Below, piece after piece: positions 1-13,859 of a DNA stretch of 64,000 nucleotides (positions are counted from its first letter, which is position 1; each line of letters begins with the position of its first letter). Position numbers and translations under genes: made by a program. Under the pieces are notes generated by a model. The model searched no databases, was not told where the DNA came from, and saw only the letters and a program-made list of their open reading frames with translations. The DNA is from Sympetrum striolatum (taxonomy: Eukaryota > Arthropoda > Insecta > Odonata > Libellulidae). The stretch is from contig OX388352.1 in NCBI GenBank assembly GCA_947579665.1, positions 37,938,216 through 38,002,215 of the forward strand. The letters are read 5' to 3'.

Positions 1-3000
1 GATCGAAAATCTACAGGTATTTCAATAATCTACGGGTGCAAGATAAATGAGTGATAAATCAATAGTAATTTTCAACATTTACCTTTTTAAGGTGAGAGAA
101 GCGCTGCCTTTTAACCATATGTATGGGTGTTGGCCATGATCTGCTTAGTCAAGGGATTGCAAAGATCTTTCCTACGCTAGGGAATCGTAGACGTCACTGT
201 GGTCTCAACGCATGCGCATACATAACAAGAGGTGACTCAATACTGCCATATTTTCGAAAAATATTCATATAAGCGAATTTTTAATCGAAGCACAGGCACA
301 GCGTATACATATATGAAGCGGAAAAGCGATTTATTTCACATTGCATTCAGATAGGATTGGGATGTTACCGTAGTTTGGCCATGATTCTCCTCTCCCAATA
401 AAAATGTTCTTCGCTACCTCATAGTTCTTAGGCAATTTTACACTCACATAGTTTCGTTAAAAATATATTGTTTGAGCGTTCTTAATATATAATTAAAGTA
501 CAAATTTCGTTGCACGGAGAGAAATATTAGATCACGGCTGATAATGAATTAAAGGTTTAAAATCTCCAAGAGCCGCATTCCGTTCTTGCTTTCTCCGACT
601 CCCGGGAAGTAAGAGAAGGAACGGCGACAAAGACAGCCCTCGAAGATTTGAAACCTCTAATAAAATTTTCGTGGTCTTAGCTTTTTTAATGAGTTACGAA
701 ATTTAAGGTCTGAGATACATCAATGGAGTGACGTAATCAAATATCTTAATGAGAAAAATCATAGCCTGGAAGAAATATTAAAACCGATACAAAATCAATA
801 TTAGTATCAAAACACTTGTTTAAGTTTCTAAATATTATTTTACCAGAGTTTTTTACAATGAATTGTTTTGTAGGATGGAATTCCTCCGAGTACAATAGAA
901 GCAGCTCCGTTTCATTGGATATTAACAATCAATTAGGTATACATATAATACGGAGTTTTTCCTTCCTTAATCGCCAATGTTTTTATTCGCAAACAATACC
1001 TTGATGATGAAACAATTTTAGGGAATAAATACAATGGACGTTCATATGCAATTTTGAATAGAGTTGAGCACTATAATAAGGGGTAAAAAATAAAACAACC
1101 TATTGCATTAATTGACCCTTCATTATTAAAAAGGGGTCTTCAGGTGCCTTCCATATTAATTCGAGGTAAAAATCAACAAAAGTATGCTGGTAATAGAGCC
1201 CTGGCCGTTTCCTATGCGATTCTATAAATCAATACGGCTCAATTCCGTGAACGAGGAAATCACATCCGCGCAAGTCCAACAGGGATGCTGCCATTATTTT
1301 CATCGGATGAAACCACTGGGATATCCTTTCTGGAATTTCTAAGCGAATTAAAATAAGTATTCCCCTCGGGGCTTTGTGGTGACATCTAATGCGGTAATCA
1401 ATTTGGAGCGGAATTATGTTTTGAATTTGTTAATTTTTTAGCTCGTCTTCGGTGAAACAAGAGTTTACGGCTGTTCATTAAGATAATTTTATTTTTAAAT
1501 CCAATTATTCGAGAGTATACCTTTGGTTTATAGCTTTCATGACGTACATTTTTGGATCGCATAAATACTAGATACTCCGGAATATGATACTCATAACGGC
1601 ACTCTCATCTTAATAGCTGTTATTTGATATGTTAAAAATAACACATGACAAACAATCTGCATAGATGAGAAATGGGAAGATTTTGCAAGAAACCGATGGA
1701 TATTGGCATATACTTTACTGATAACAGGAAAAATAGGCATGGGGAGCAAGACGCAGAACGTTACTGTGATTTTGCGGTCGATTTAATGAAAAGTGGTGAT
1801 TGAAGGTTCATTCACATGCAACAAAAAAATTTAAATCCTGTTACTTCAAATTGAAAAATAGCAATGTAATTCGCCAATTCCTAGAATGGAGTATGTAGAG
1901 TAATAAAAACCTTTTCAAGAGCATTCATATCTTTCAGCAAGTTTAATCGGCATTAAACTTTTGCGTAATAATTTACCAAATACCGCAATTTCCCATTGGA
2001 TATCTTATTTTATGATTTCTTCTTAAAAAGTCTTCGGGCTACTTTAAATTTCAATCAATCTATTATCGTGGGTTACCTACCTATAGCCAATACAAACAAA
2101 TAATACATACAAATCTTTCAGTTATCAGCTTTTAAACAACTATACCATTTCAAAGTTAAACTTTGTAATTGGTTAATTAACACTTCCCGTAGATCAATCG
2201 CTTCGATAAGTTAGTAAAAATAAAGTATAAATTCGACATTATCTCCTGCATCACTAACCCAAACGGTAAGTACGATTTCCTCAAATTCTTGTATTTATGC
2301 AGTATCCTACCATCCTTATGTCTATTTTGCAAGCAAATAAAAACATTCCATTAACAGTTTCAGGTCCGAATTTTCAAATGTAATATGTTATTAATTACAA
2401 ACTGAATGTTATCTAAGTCAGAATAAAATAATGCTAAGCAAATCGTCTTGATGAAATATATACATGAGGTTTTCTCCTCTAAAATAACATTTTTAATGAA
2501 TCAAGCTGATAAAGATTTTTATGATTTAAACTCACCTTGTGAAGCTGGGTAAACGGCAAGTACAAAGTGGAGGTCAGGTCGGTTCTCGTGCCATCGGTAG
2601 ATTAATCAATATGTGTGATTTCTCTCCACAGGTCTGCCCTCTGTCTGCCTGCAAGCGCATGAGCACATCGTTTCTCAAGTGTCACAACAAAATAATGAGG
2701 ATCTAGCTAAAGACTATCCATGAGTTCGAATTAACTTACTTCATCGTCCGTTATTTCTAAACTACATGCCCTACTTTATGCTCCATCAACTGTTTTCCCT
2801 CGTACCAATATCACGGTAATACGTTTCATTTACATTTCAATTAACCAGAATAGATATTCAACTTATGATATAGAAGGAGAAAATACATACCTTGATGAGA
2901 AGCACCTGGTTCTGCTTGATTTACCCATTTGTTGGAGCACGAAATCCGAAATGCGTTAGAAAAGACCTCTTACCAACTGAAGCTGTAAGCATGCACCATT

Positions 3001-5440
3001 CTAAAGCGAGGAACTATTAGAATTATTGACGCATAGATTTCAGACCAGATTAATTCACTTTATGAAAGACATCAATAGAAATGAGAATTGCCAAAACTTG
3101 CGTTTCACGAATATGTGTCTTTTATGCACTCCATCATCACACCAATCTCTAACATAACGTAAAGATCAACTTTTCAACAAAGATAAATAACACTCCAATC
3201 ACAAAATGCTCACGATTAAATTTAACACACTTTCTGCAGCGACAAGTATTATTTCCATTGCATAATATCCTCACATCAAAACGTTTTCGAGAAACCGCAT
3301 GCACTGGTGGTCTCGTTGGTATTGTTCGTACAAAAAACGAAGCGATGTATTTGTGGAATATTCAGAGCATTTTAGTTATTCGAAGCAAAGTGAAGCTCAT
3401 ATATCTGACATTGAGACGAAAATGGTGACCTTCGTGGACAATAAGGTTATTTCGCCAAAACGACTCGTCTGAAACAAAACCCTTCGAAATTCCGAAACTC
3501 TCTGCCCGTAAATAGCTCAGAAAATTCCAAAACTGGGATTCTTAAAGAATGAGACTTTTCAGTCCTGTAAAGTAAACCTAATTGTACAGCATGAAGGCCG
3601 AAAGTTTTCGCCACAAACGGATTTACGAACTTCATTTGCTCTGAAAAAGCCAATGCAAAAGCTCTAGATTCTTCTCATAGAGGTCACTTGCGGTTAGAGG
3701 TTTCCTTTTTTTGGCGGAAACTATACTAACCATACATCTTGGGCATGTGATTTCAAAATACCTTTTTATGTGAAGATATATTCCAATAGAAATAACTCGT
3801 GGGCTGCTGGAGAAAAGGGAGAAATCGTGAACATTCTAGTTTTTGATTCTTATATATTTATGTTGCAAAGGGGACTGTGATGTTTTCTGGTGTAGGTGCT
3901 AGTGATAGGAGTGATGGTATTGTGGTGAGCCATGAGGTTCGTGAAACAAAAGTTTTTTGCCTATCTAATATTTAGTGATATCTTCTATAAAGTGAAAATG
4001 TAGTGGGAAATCGGTGCTTCAATGATTGTATAAGTTCCACGCTTTAGGGAGGTGCAATATTAGAACCTCCGATTAGAAGAGGTAATTATTCCTCAACGCA
4101 TTTCTAAATTCCGTGCTCCAACTTTCGTAATGGAAGAAGAACAAGGAGCTCCTCAACGAGGTATGTTATTCCCGTTGGAATTTAACGAAAAGAAAGTCCG
4201 TAACCAAATGCAGAAATTCACTGACATTCGGAGCAATTGTAATTCTTACATGGAATATAATTTAATGTTCTTAATCATAATTTTTCGTTTGCTTAAAGAA
4301 ATTGTGAGCCAAGCATATTACGGTGGAATTAGGTAGAATATAAGTGACGAGATCGTGATAACGAAACGATGATGTAACTACCTTCGAAGAAATGAATAAT
4401 TCCTAGTGAAGACCACCTTATTCTTTTTACATATAGTAAGGATATTAAGGTATATATATTAAAATAGCAAATGTTTTATGATAAAATAATAACGCCAATA
4501 AATTTTGCTCTTTCAAACTTGATGAAGGTTATCTTCATGATAGTACAATGAATGATGTATCTCCACGCATAATACTCGTTGAATTATATCAATTAAATTT
4601 TCATTCGTCCGTATTCAGTAACATCGCTTTATACTTATATCTGAAATCTGCTTTAATCGCCCTAATTCTTGATTTAGACGAAAAGATTGTGATATTTAAG
4701 AAAGTGTCGTTAACATAGCGGCTTATTTTTATGAAGTAAATACTCAGGAATTGATTATATATGTAATTTAATTATAATATATTATTCAGTTTGTACCACT
4801 CTAACATCTTGATTAATTTTGATAGTAATTAGGTTGATATATCATCGCAAAAGAATTGCCATTAAAGTAGCGATACTATAGCAGACTGTAATATAATGGT
4901 AAACCAGCAATTAAGTTAGTGTTTTAAGAATTTACTTTGCTATGTTATATACGAGCATGATTTTGTAGTCCCGCAGGAGTTATGATTTAGGATTCAAGAT
5001 ATATACCAGAGATATTATAGACATACGATGAAACCTATTTACCCTGTTAATATTTTAGCTATTAGCATGAGGAACAATGAAAATAATTAACATATTTTAA
5101 TTCAATATTTTTTTTGTAATTTTAATCCAATTTTGTTGTTTGTTCTTAGCTTTTCGAAGAAAATAACAGAATGTTGTCCTTTACTACTACTACTTCGACC
5201 TCGAACTATCGTTTGTAATTTTAAAAGTCGCACCGAGATCGGATAGTGTCAACATAATATTTAACTAAGATTATTCTTTACAACCCTCTTGAATAAATAT
5301 TCTAATTTAATATTTAATTAAAAAGTTTATTAATGATTAATAAATTTCAAGAACTATTTTTTCAATCAAATTCTGGAATAATTTTCGAATCAGTGATTTT
5401 CATTGGTTGATAATTGATAGAAAATTTAACAGCCAGGCGT
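1..5440. other. AT-rich stretch without a recognisable gene
   Basis: I see no coding exon I can support here. Short open frames, for example one at 4,130-4,336, have no recognisable domain and no codon structure that stands out. A hairpin repeat lies at 552-659 (listed separately). Two weak minus-strand exon-like segments near 2,536-2,650 and 2,890-2,950 carry GT donors on the reverse strand but do not join into an open frame. Confidence 0.5.
552..659. repeat. imperfect 108-bp hairpin centred on CCCGGG
   Basis: The left arm (552-600) and right arm (607-659) are imperfect reverse complements around a CCCGGG centre at 601-606. The outer ends pair as AGGTTTaAAATCT with AGATTTgAAACCT, and the inner part pairs CCGTTCTTGCTTTC with GAGAAGGAACGG. 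It looks like a decayed foldback or MITE-type element. No coding capacity is visible. Confidence 0.45.
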
Positions 5441-5632
5441 CAGCCAATCAGAATCACTCACTTTGTTTGTAAGGAAAGCAAAGGTGACTGTTACTCAGTT
5501 GCTGCCAAAAATTCATCGAGGAAGGACTTGCTTTAAAAGTTTTCAGAGAGAACCGTTAAATTTAACACTTTGAAATAGTGGTTCCAGAATAACGAGATCT
5601 CTGCTGTTAGTATCCGCGAGTCTCAAGATTTG
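5441..5632 (+). promoter_or_regulatory. candidate promoter and non-coding first exon
   Basis: A CCAAT box (5,444-5,448) lies about 50 bases upstream of TCAGTT (5,495-5,500), which matches the arthropod initiator consensus. About 138 bases later a strong splice donor follows (TTG|GTAAGT, exon end 5,632). The segment is less AT-rich than its surroundings and contains no sustained ORF. I infer a first non-coding exon of a plus-strand transcript. No downstream coding exon could be found to confirm it, so the call rests on motif order alone. Confidence 0.3.
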
Positions 5633-8535
5633 GTAAGTAGAACGATTTTAACTACAGGAGTTTCAATTAAACTCAATATGTTCGATTTATGTGTTTTAAG
5701 GAAATATCGTTGATTCCAAAATTATTTTATTAGAAATTTCTCGATTTCGTACAAATTGCGTGAAACTTTGACATCGTATAATCCGAATATCATCTTTCTT
5801 TTAACCGAATCTCATCCTTCACTTGGTTTTATGTAACAAAGGCATTCATTTTCGGAACTAATCTTCAATTAACGTTCCGTAGCATCCAGTAAGTTCGTTT
5901 TACCAAAACTATGAACAATTTAAATATTCCAATCATCGTTCCTTATCACTCAGAGCTCCGCTGCAGCTATCCAAGGTTTTTTTATTATTTATAAGCTTAA
6001 TAGAATTAGTTACTTTAGCTTCATCAATATTGAACATTTTTCTACGTATATTAAGAAATAACGTTTTTCACGAGATACATCATATTAAAGCAACATTATC
6101 GTTTCCCATTTAGCATCTGGAACTTGCATTATCTCTCTTTCGTGCGCTAGTTCCGTCATTTCAATGAAGGGCTGCATTAGAAAACGAGGTTATTCGGTAA
6201 TTATAATAAGAGAAAAAAATTATTTCTTAAATCGTTGAAAGAGTTCCCATTGTGACATACTTAATCATATAAAGCGCTAATCTAAGGATAAAATCTTATC
6301 AGTCTGATTAGTTGCGGAAATTCACCCCATATTTTTGAAATTTCAGTTGTAGGTTTTTATTGCATTGGAATTTTGAAAAATTCCTGTGATTCAAATTTGT
6401 TGGACCGGAATCCGCGATGAAGTACAAAATGACCGTTACATATTCGAATCTGTGAGCGGAAGATGAATATCTCGGAGAATGCATTAATTATTCCGAATTA
6501 AATGAAAATAATTTAATATTGATGTGAATTCTCGGCCAAGATTTCTAACTTAATATTAGGTTTTTACCTTATTTAATTGCGAGTGACTGCTAATAACTAC
6601 GTTTTGAATGCTCATAATTTTTTGATTTAATAGTCAATAAGGATATTAAGGCCGGAGAATGCATTGCGTTTCTGCCAATGATTACATTTACTTTTATTTT
6701 GTATGTGTGTTCTCAGCAGCCTACCGAAGAATCGTTAGATTTTAATTTACGATACTTTTGGAAAGTACTTTCATTCATAATTGATTTTCAGTTGAAGGAT
6801 AGTTAACTTAATGATTAACAATATGTATCGACGACGACTTCGATAAATGTTTAATTAATTTTTACGAGATTAATACCTTATACATGATTGTATAAGTTAG
6901 ATCTTGATGGATTTCTGGGATGTGTGACTGAGTTGCGTAGCATAGAAAATTAATACTGTGATTCGTGAATATTGGTTCACAACCATGTTGCAAATAGGGA
7001 TAATCGTTATTAAATTCTGCAGTTTTTTCGTGGTAGGATCGAGCTATGGAATTTTCCGTTAAACAGTTTCGGCTGTTAAACTTTAAAGCTGGTGACGTGG
7101 GCTTTAAATGGGTAAAGTTATTATAAGGTTATTTATAAGGTTTATTTTTTGACGCCTTATTTGCTTCCTCTATGAAGGCTGTATATGATATGGAATGACA
7201 GACACTATATTTTTCTGATTTTTGTCGAAATTTTGTCTTGGTCGACAGTTACAACTTAGCTCTGGTGTAGCGGCATGCGACTGTGGTGTATACTTTATAT
7301 AGATTAATATGCATTGGAGCTTTCTAATTGTTGTCGACTGTCAGTTAAATTTACCTCAAAATTGTTTCAATTTATTAAATTATAGAATATGCTTATTGTA
7401 TTTCTGCAGTGATATTTGAAATCTCTATATTTGCCTTTTAGATTAATTCTAATAACCGTCTAACAATCAAATGTGATGAGAATTAATACTCAGTGAAGAC
7501 TCTTTTAGCTTCCTTATCTTTAATATAATAAAGAATTGAATATTTCTTCCCTAAGTAACATTCTTTAGTTTATTTCCTCGGATTATATATCTGTTATACA
7601 TTTTTCATGTTTCGGTAGCATTTAGGGTCGATTGATTTAGTGAACTAATGTTTGAAGTAAACTAGGATTGTAATGGATGACTTAATAACTCTTTAGTTAT
7701 ATTGTTTCACCATGATGATATATTTGAACCACTTTTGTAATAGCTGTTGAAATGCGAAGTTGGTCTGAGCTACATCTAAAAGAAATCTACCGTAACTGCT
7801 TCATTTTATCCTTTACTTGTTTATATTATTTTCTTAGAAAACTTTAAGTCCTTCTCAGGAAATGATTATTAATAATATAATTCATCAATATTATTAACTC
7901 GTTATTATATACGTAACTCAGATCCAAATAGCTTTGAGATAATCATGCAAGCGTTATGGTTAAATAGCGTTTCCTAAAGGCAAATAATTGGATGAATTTT
8001 TCATTTGAATTTTCTATATTTAAAGATGAAGAAGCTCCAGTAGTGTGTGAATGACGAAGATCATTGCTGAGATGAGGATACTTGGAATGAAATGTTCTTT
8101 TTACGTAAGTACATTATTGAATAATATTTAATACTTTATACGTATGAACTACTTCTTTAGTAGGAGGATCAAACTAAGTTACTCCCTATTACCCTGTTAA
8201 CTTACTCGAATTGACACTCAGAAAATGCAGTAAAATCAATCATCGATACTTTGAAGAAGTCACGCAGGTGTTTCAATTTGCGGAAAATTGTGCGCAATTA
8301 ATTTTTAAATTGGAAAATTTCGATGCAATTACCCGTGTTTCGATGTATGTCTTTGATCTACACCGGCGTTCAGATCTTTACGAAGATACATCTATTTTAA
8401 AAAATTAATAAAAGCACTATTTTTGGTCATCGTAATTGAATTATTTACTAACAACTCTTTGTATAACACTTAATATTGAGATAATTAACTCGGCATTCCG
8501 TATATTTTTAAATTAGCTGCATTAGGTGTAGCCTG
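5633..8535. other. AT-rich stretch, nothing recognised
   Basis: No domain-bearing ORF, no RNA gene and no clear repeat was seen. If the exon ending at 5,632 is real, this is its first intron. Confidence 0.4.
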
Positions 8536-8539
8536 GTTT

Positions 8540-9855
8540 GGTAGCAAAAAATATCAAAAAAACTTGAATAAATAGTTTGCATTTTTTGTTTTAAAAACAA
8601 TGTTAAATTTACTGGTATTATTATCATTCATAAAAAAACACTCTGGGAACCTCTCTCTACTTTAAAAGAGCAAGAACAGGGGCGAGGAGATGGTAAGAAA
8701 GGATATTTGGAAAAATGATGGATCAAGGAATACAACGAAGAAAATTTCAATCTAATCTTATTAATACATATTTACAAGTTCAATAGGAATCCAGTATTTT
8801 TTGATTGTTGTGTTATGTTTTTATATTGAAAACAATATTAAAATAAGTGGTAACTTTTCATTCCTCAGAAGCACGATCGGAACTTACGCAAACATGAAAG
8901 ATAAGAGTAGGAGCGGGGAGAAGCTGAAGGAGGATACTTGGTCCAACGATAGACACCGAATGTAAAAATAGAGTAATGCTATTACCATATATTTTTAAGA
9001 ATGATAGAGAGCGAGTATTTATTGATTATTTTGTGATTTTTTGTATTTTAAAACACTATTTAATTAACTGTTGTTATTTTCATTCTTTAGAATTTTGATC
9101 GGAACTAACGCTGCCTTGAAGGTCTGAGAGTTGAAGCGTAGTGATGCTGAAGGATGATGCTTGGTCAACGGATGTAACGCCGAATAAAATGAGTACAAAC
9201 GGAATTTAATGCAATCACTATTTATTTTTGAATAAGATAGAGAGCGAGTATTTTGTAATGTTTTCTGTCTTTATAAATCAATATTAATTAACTGTATTTA
9301 TTTTCATTCTTCAGAACTTTGATGGGAACTTACGCTACCTTGGTGGTGTGAGAGTAGGGGCGTGGTGATGATGACAGATGGATACTTGATCAACGGATGG
9401 AACGCCGAATAAAATGAGTACTAACGGAATAAATGTAATTGCTATTTATTTTTGAATAAGATAGAGAGCGAGTGTTTTGTAATTTTTCTTTCTTTATAAA
9501 TCAATATCAATCAACTGTATTTATTTTCATTCTTCAGAATTTTGATCGGAAATTACGCTACCTTGATGTTACGAGAGCAGGAGCGCGGTGATGCTGATTG
9601 ATGATGCTTGGTACAAACGGCATATAACGCTATTACTAATATCAATCTTTTGAGGAAGATAGAGAGCGAGTATTTATTGATTTTCCTTGGTTTAAAAAAA
9701 AGCTTTAATTAACTGCTTTTATTTTCATTCTTCAATATTTTGATCGGATCTTACGTTACCTTGAGGGTGCGAGGGTATTTGCGCGGAGATGATGAGGATG
9801 GTTGCATTGTCCAAGGATTGAATACCGAAAGCAGTGAGTACAAAGGGCATCTATT
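8540..9855. repeat. tandem array of about six ~222-bp units
   Basis: A block reading TTTTCATTCTTCAG followed by AATTTTGATCGGAAC recurs with its AG ending at 8,868, 9,090, 9,314 and 9,537. A degenerate form lies at about 8,640 and a form with AG changed to AA at 9,735. Spacing is 222, 224, 223 and about 198 bases, the last shortened by an internal deletion. Each unit also has a GC-richer part (GATGCTGAAGGATGATRCTTGG-like), then GATAGAGAGCGAGTATTT, then a T-rich stretch. Every unit therefore carries a polypyrimidine-AG segment that looks like a splice acceptor. No ORF persists across units. Confidence 0.85.
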
Positions 9856-12800
9856 GTTCTTACTATTTCAATTCAAGTATGATAGAACACTACCGTTTTT
9901 TGATAAAAATATTTGTTAATGTTTTTCGATCTAGTATTTTTGTTATTTTTTGTAGATTATTATTTTCAATCGAGAGTGTCATAAATGGTTATTTAATTTT
10001 CTGCATAAGCGTCAAAGTAAATCAATATCAATCCATTTACGTAGAATGTATTCTTCAATCTGAATGCGAATTTTCAATGCCTACACATTTTTCAAACTTT
10101 AAAAATTATTGAACATCTCTCCCGTTGAGAACATAGGATTCTTTTATTTGCATTCTCGTTTTCCCTTCTATTATAGTAATGGCGAAGCTATGCAATTATA
10201 TTTTCATGAACAATTAGATATTTTATAGCCATTATTTAATTTTTGTGGATAGATACCAAGTTTTCATGTTTAAAGGAAATTGTATGGTTCTGACTCCCTT
10301 TCTTAAATTTTACTTTCCATTTGATGTTTTTAGATTTTGATGTGACTATTGAAAATATTATAAAATTTCGTTATTAGCAAGAAACTTGTAACTTTGCTTA
10401 ACAATGATATTGATAATGTGGGGTATTTAAGTTTCTTAAGAGAATTTAGGCCGTTTCAATAGAGTTATTTAGTTGCAACAATGCACCATACGAGAAGTAC
10501 TAATTTTTCTGTGATTTAGTCTTTTCAGTCAGGATAAATAAATCGCTGCTTTAGACCTACCATCTTGGGTCAATGCTCATTAACCATCCTTAATTTGGCA
10601 AATGTTTATTAAATTTACATTTAAAAACTTATGCTGCGAATTTAGTGATATTAAGCCAAATGCACAGAAATAAAGAAAAAATCTCTGGATTATGTGTGTT
10701 GTGGTTTGCTATGGATTCACGTTGATAATTGATCGTCATTGTTGCTTTTATAGAGTGCGAGCTTCGTAATTCAATGCTATTTTTATTTTCGATGATACAA
10801 TATTTTAAACGCTCTCTTGTACTCCGGTTTGATCATATCATATTCTTAAATAAAGTTTAAGAGTGAAAAAAACGACCAAGCATTAGTCCACTTTACGTGT
10901 AATTCTCCTATGAGTTAATTATATTTTTGATCCGTAGATTTGGTAATGAAAGCGTAGACTACAAAGATTAGTGCAATAGATGGCTCATTATTATTTGAGC
11001 ATATTGTACTTAGATATTTCAAACCCGGGATCAATTTCGGTGTGATGAAAGCGGATGTCAATAGTTCTTTGTCTTTTTCCTTTCATTCCTTCCGTTTTAT
11101 CTCTAATATCATCTTTAATTTTTTTCCAATTTTATCAGATTTGCTTCATTTTCTCTTCTTTCTTTAGTACAGCTAAAGTATCGTATTAGCTCGAATAAAA
11201 CGCGACCCCGAATTTAATGTGACTCCGAAATTTTAATAAAGATATTTAGAAAAAAAATAATACTCATAAAAGAATTAAAAGAAAGTAAAATTCAATCAGA
11301 TAAGGATTCATTTAGGTAAATATAGCTAATAACACAGGTTACATTCATGTCAATAAAATTAAGTAATGTAAAACATTCGGTCTGACGTTCAGTCGCGTTT
11401 CAATCTCTGTAGGAAAATGTCCTTGTTTGTAACATTACATTACTTAAACCCCGAATTTAGCTCGAGTCGATTTTTTAACGGAAAATAAAAATTCGAAAAA
11501 TATCGCGTTATATTCGGGCTAATACTGTATATTAAGTTCAATAGTCACCTCAAGGTCGATTCTTCCTCAAAATTCAATTACTACCATTCTTAAGATTCTT
11601 TCGACAGAGGTAGCCACTGGTTCGTGCAATTATCAGCTTAGGGTTATTTCACAAGTTCAAGGTTTTCAAAAACAATCCCCGCATTTGAAAATATTTCTAT
11701 TTTAGTTTGTTTGCGTTACTCTTTCACGAGTCTGTAGTGAAACTACGGCGTGTTATTAGTCTTTAATACCACTCTTCGCAGTAGCAATCGTAACTGAAGT
11801 TATTTAGTGAATTGAGCTAAGATTTATCCAGATAAATAACTTGAGGTAAGATGCTTATTCTTGTTTTTTATCTATCTCCCTAGCAACTGTTCGCGTAAGA
11901 TGGATCGAGTTTCTTTCAGTTAACGCAGCTGTGGAAGCCTTGGCATTTTACGCTAGCGACCCTAACCATCTACTATCCTAAACATGTTGCAATATGATGG
12001 ATATTTAGGTGGTTAATATGCCTTTAATGCGGTTTCAATGTCTGCAGCGTAGAACATACGCGATAATGATTCATACGCGACCATAACCGTCGATCATAAT
12101 AATTACCTATCTTTAGGTATTTGTGGGTATATTAATCGGATTCCATCTGCTGTATTATTTAACTATTCAACGTTCAAATTTAATTTTACTATGAAAGCAG
12201 TGTAAATGACATAAGATTTTCGATTTTTTCTAAATTTACAAAACAAACTTGGCAATTGCTAACGTCGGAATCATTGTTTTTTGGCAATGAAATGGAATGA
12301 AAGAGATTTTCTGTCCATTAATTTCTACTCTCGGAGTCATATCCACCTTATTGCAAAGGTTAGGCCTCTAAGATACTTATGTAACTTTATTGAAGAAAAG
12401 GTACTTATATTTTCATCACATTTCTAATTTATGATTAGAGGACTGCTCACCTTATCATAGGAAACCAATGCTGCTTAACTTTTTTTCATGAAATATTCGG
12501 AAAAAAAATTAATTATAAAGGATGCATTCAGTAAGAAAATCTCCGTTAGTTATGCTTTCATGTATCTTTGCATCATTATATTCCACTGTAAATACCCCTT
12601 GGTCTAATTTGTTTCGCCAAAACACGCTTATTAATTGTATATTAAAAAATATAAGATATTCCTGAATTTGATGCATTACTAGCACCATTGTTAAGTATAT
12701 TAACTGAACAATCTTATTAATATAGCAGTCAAAATATAATGGCGAAACATGGCGATTTTCTAATTTAAGAAGCGTACAGAATTTAATTTTTGAGCATAAT

Positions 12801-13775
12801 AATAATCTTGCGTTATTACACACAGTTATGTTTTGTGAAAACTCCATTTATGCGATACAGGATTTAAGTACTGTATTTAACGCGAATGTGTTTCATTAAA
12901 TAAGTTAAGTTGTTGTTGAATAATACTCATGTTCTTTTCCTCGAAGGACTGAATCGGGGGACGGCGTGGTGCGACTACGTTGGAGGATTGCGACGGGATG
13001 AGTTTTAGCCGGGAGAAAATAAAATTAACACTTCCTTGAGTAGGAAAATGGATTATGGTACCTTAAGGACGTTGTACATAAGGACGTGTATCCAGGAAAA
13101 TTCCCAAACCAAACTAATAAAGCGAATCGAAGTTAATCCCTGATGTGCGAATCTCAATTAAATAATTTTATTCTTAACTATTTATTGAATCATCTATTGA
13201 ACAGTTCAGTGAATGCATCTTGTGATGTACGTTTAACAACTTTGTATTGAATTTTTATGTTTTTATCTCTCTGTTCAGTTTTTCCTATCTGTTAAGAATA
13301 TATTTATTTTTTATAGTTCATATTGTAATTAATATTTTCTATCTCACAAATCTGGTTATTTACAATTTTTAAACATGTTTAATGAAGTGAATTGAAAATA
13401 ATCCGTGAAGTGAATATCATAATTCTGTAAGTGTTTTCTTAACTGTTTATTGAATCATCATTTAAACAATTCAGTGAAACTTTATCTATTTATACTCTTT
13501 GAAAGTTTTTGAACTTTAAATCTTCCACGTGACTTGACGATACATGTTTAACAACTGTTTGTTGTGTTTTTATGTTTTCATAAATGTATTCAGTGTTTAT
13601 TCTATCTGTAAGGATAATATTACTTTCTTGACCTATGCATATTTTATATAGTATGTAGTTTGTGTATCACACGAATCTATTTTTAACAGCTCGTTGAAAT
13701 GCTATGTTATCCATTTATATCACGACTATACAATGGCAATATTAGTAATTCTTTTTGTACTTATACAAGTAAAAT
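9856..13775. other. AT-rich stretch without a supported gene
   Basis: No recognisable protein domain is present. A 112-codon minus-strand frame (12,509-12,847) resembles nothing I know. A possible exon end with donor GTAAGA lies at about 11,845. A G-rich segment at 12,945-13,020 is followed by AATAAA and could be a terminal exon of a non-coding transcript, but nothing confirms this. Confidence 0.4.
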
Positions 13776-13779
13776 TTCT

Positions 13780-13856
13780 GTAAATAAAATATAATTCTCT
13801 GTGGCGGGGAGGAGAGGCACAGTAGACCTCACCTTTCGCCGGTATAAATAAATAAA
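13780..13856 (+). mobile_element. probable LINE 3' end
   Basis: A GC-richer segment (GGCGGGGAGGAGAGGCACAG ...) ends in CCGGTATAAATAAATAAAG. This is the usual form of the 3' tail of a 5'-truncated non-LTR retrotransposon. No coding part remains, so the family is not assigned. Confidence 0.4.
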
Positions 13857-13859
13857 GTA

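Noticed and set aside
2536..2950. Two minus-strand exon-like segments with GT donors (near 2,536 and 2,890)
   Set aside because: The upstream one opens with MGKSSRTRC, but joining the two meets a stop in each acceptor choice tried; no domain support.
8540..9855. CRISPR-like array
   Set aside because: Units of about 222 bp diverge along their whole length and have no short identical repeats with unique spacers.
12509..12847. 112-codon minus-strand ORF
   Set aside because: No recognised domain, AT-driven composition, no splice or promoter context; kept out as a gene.
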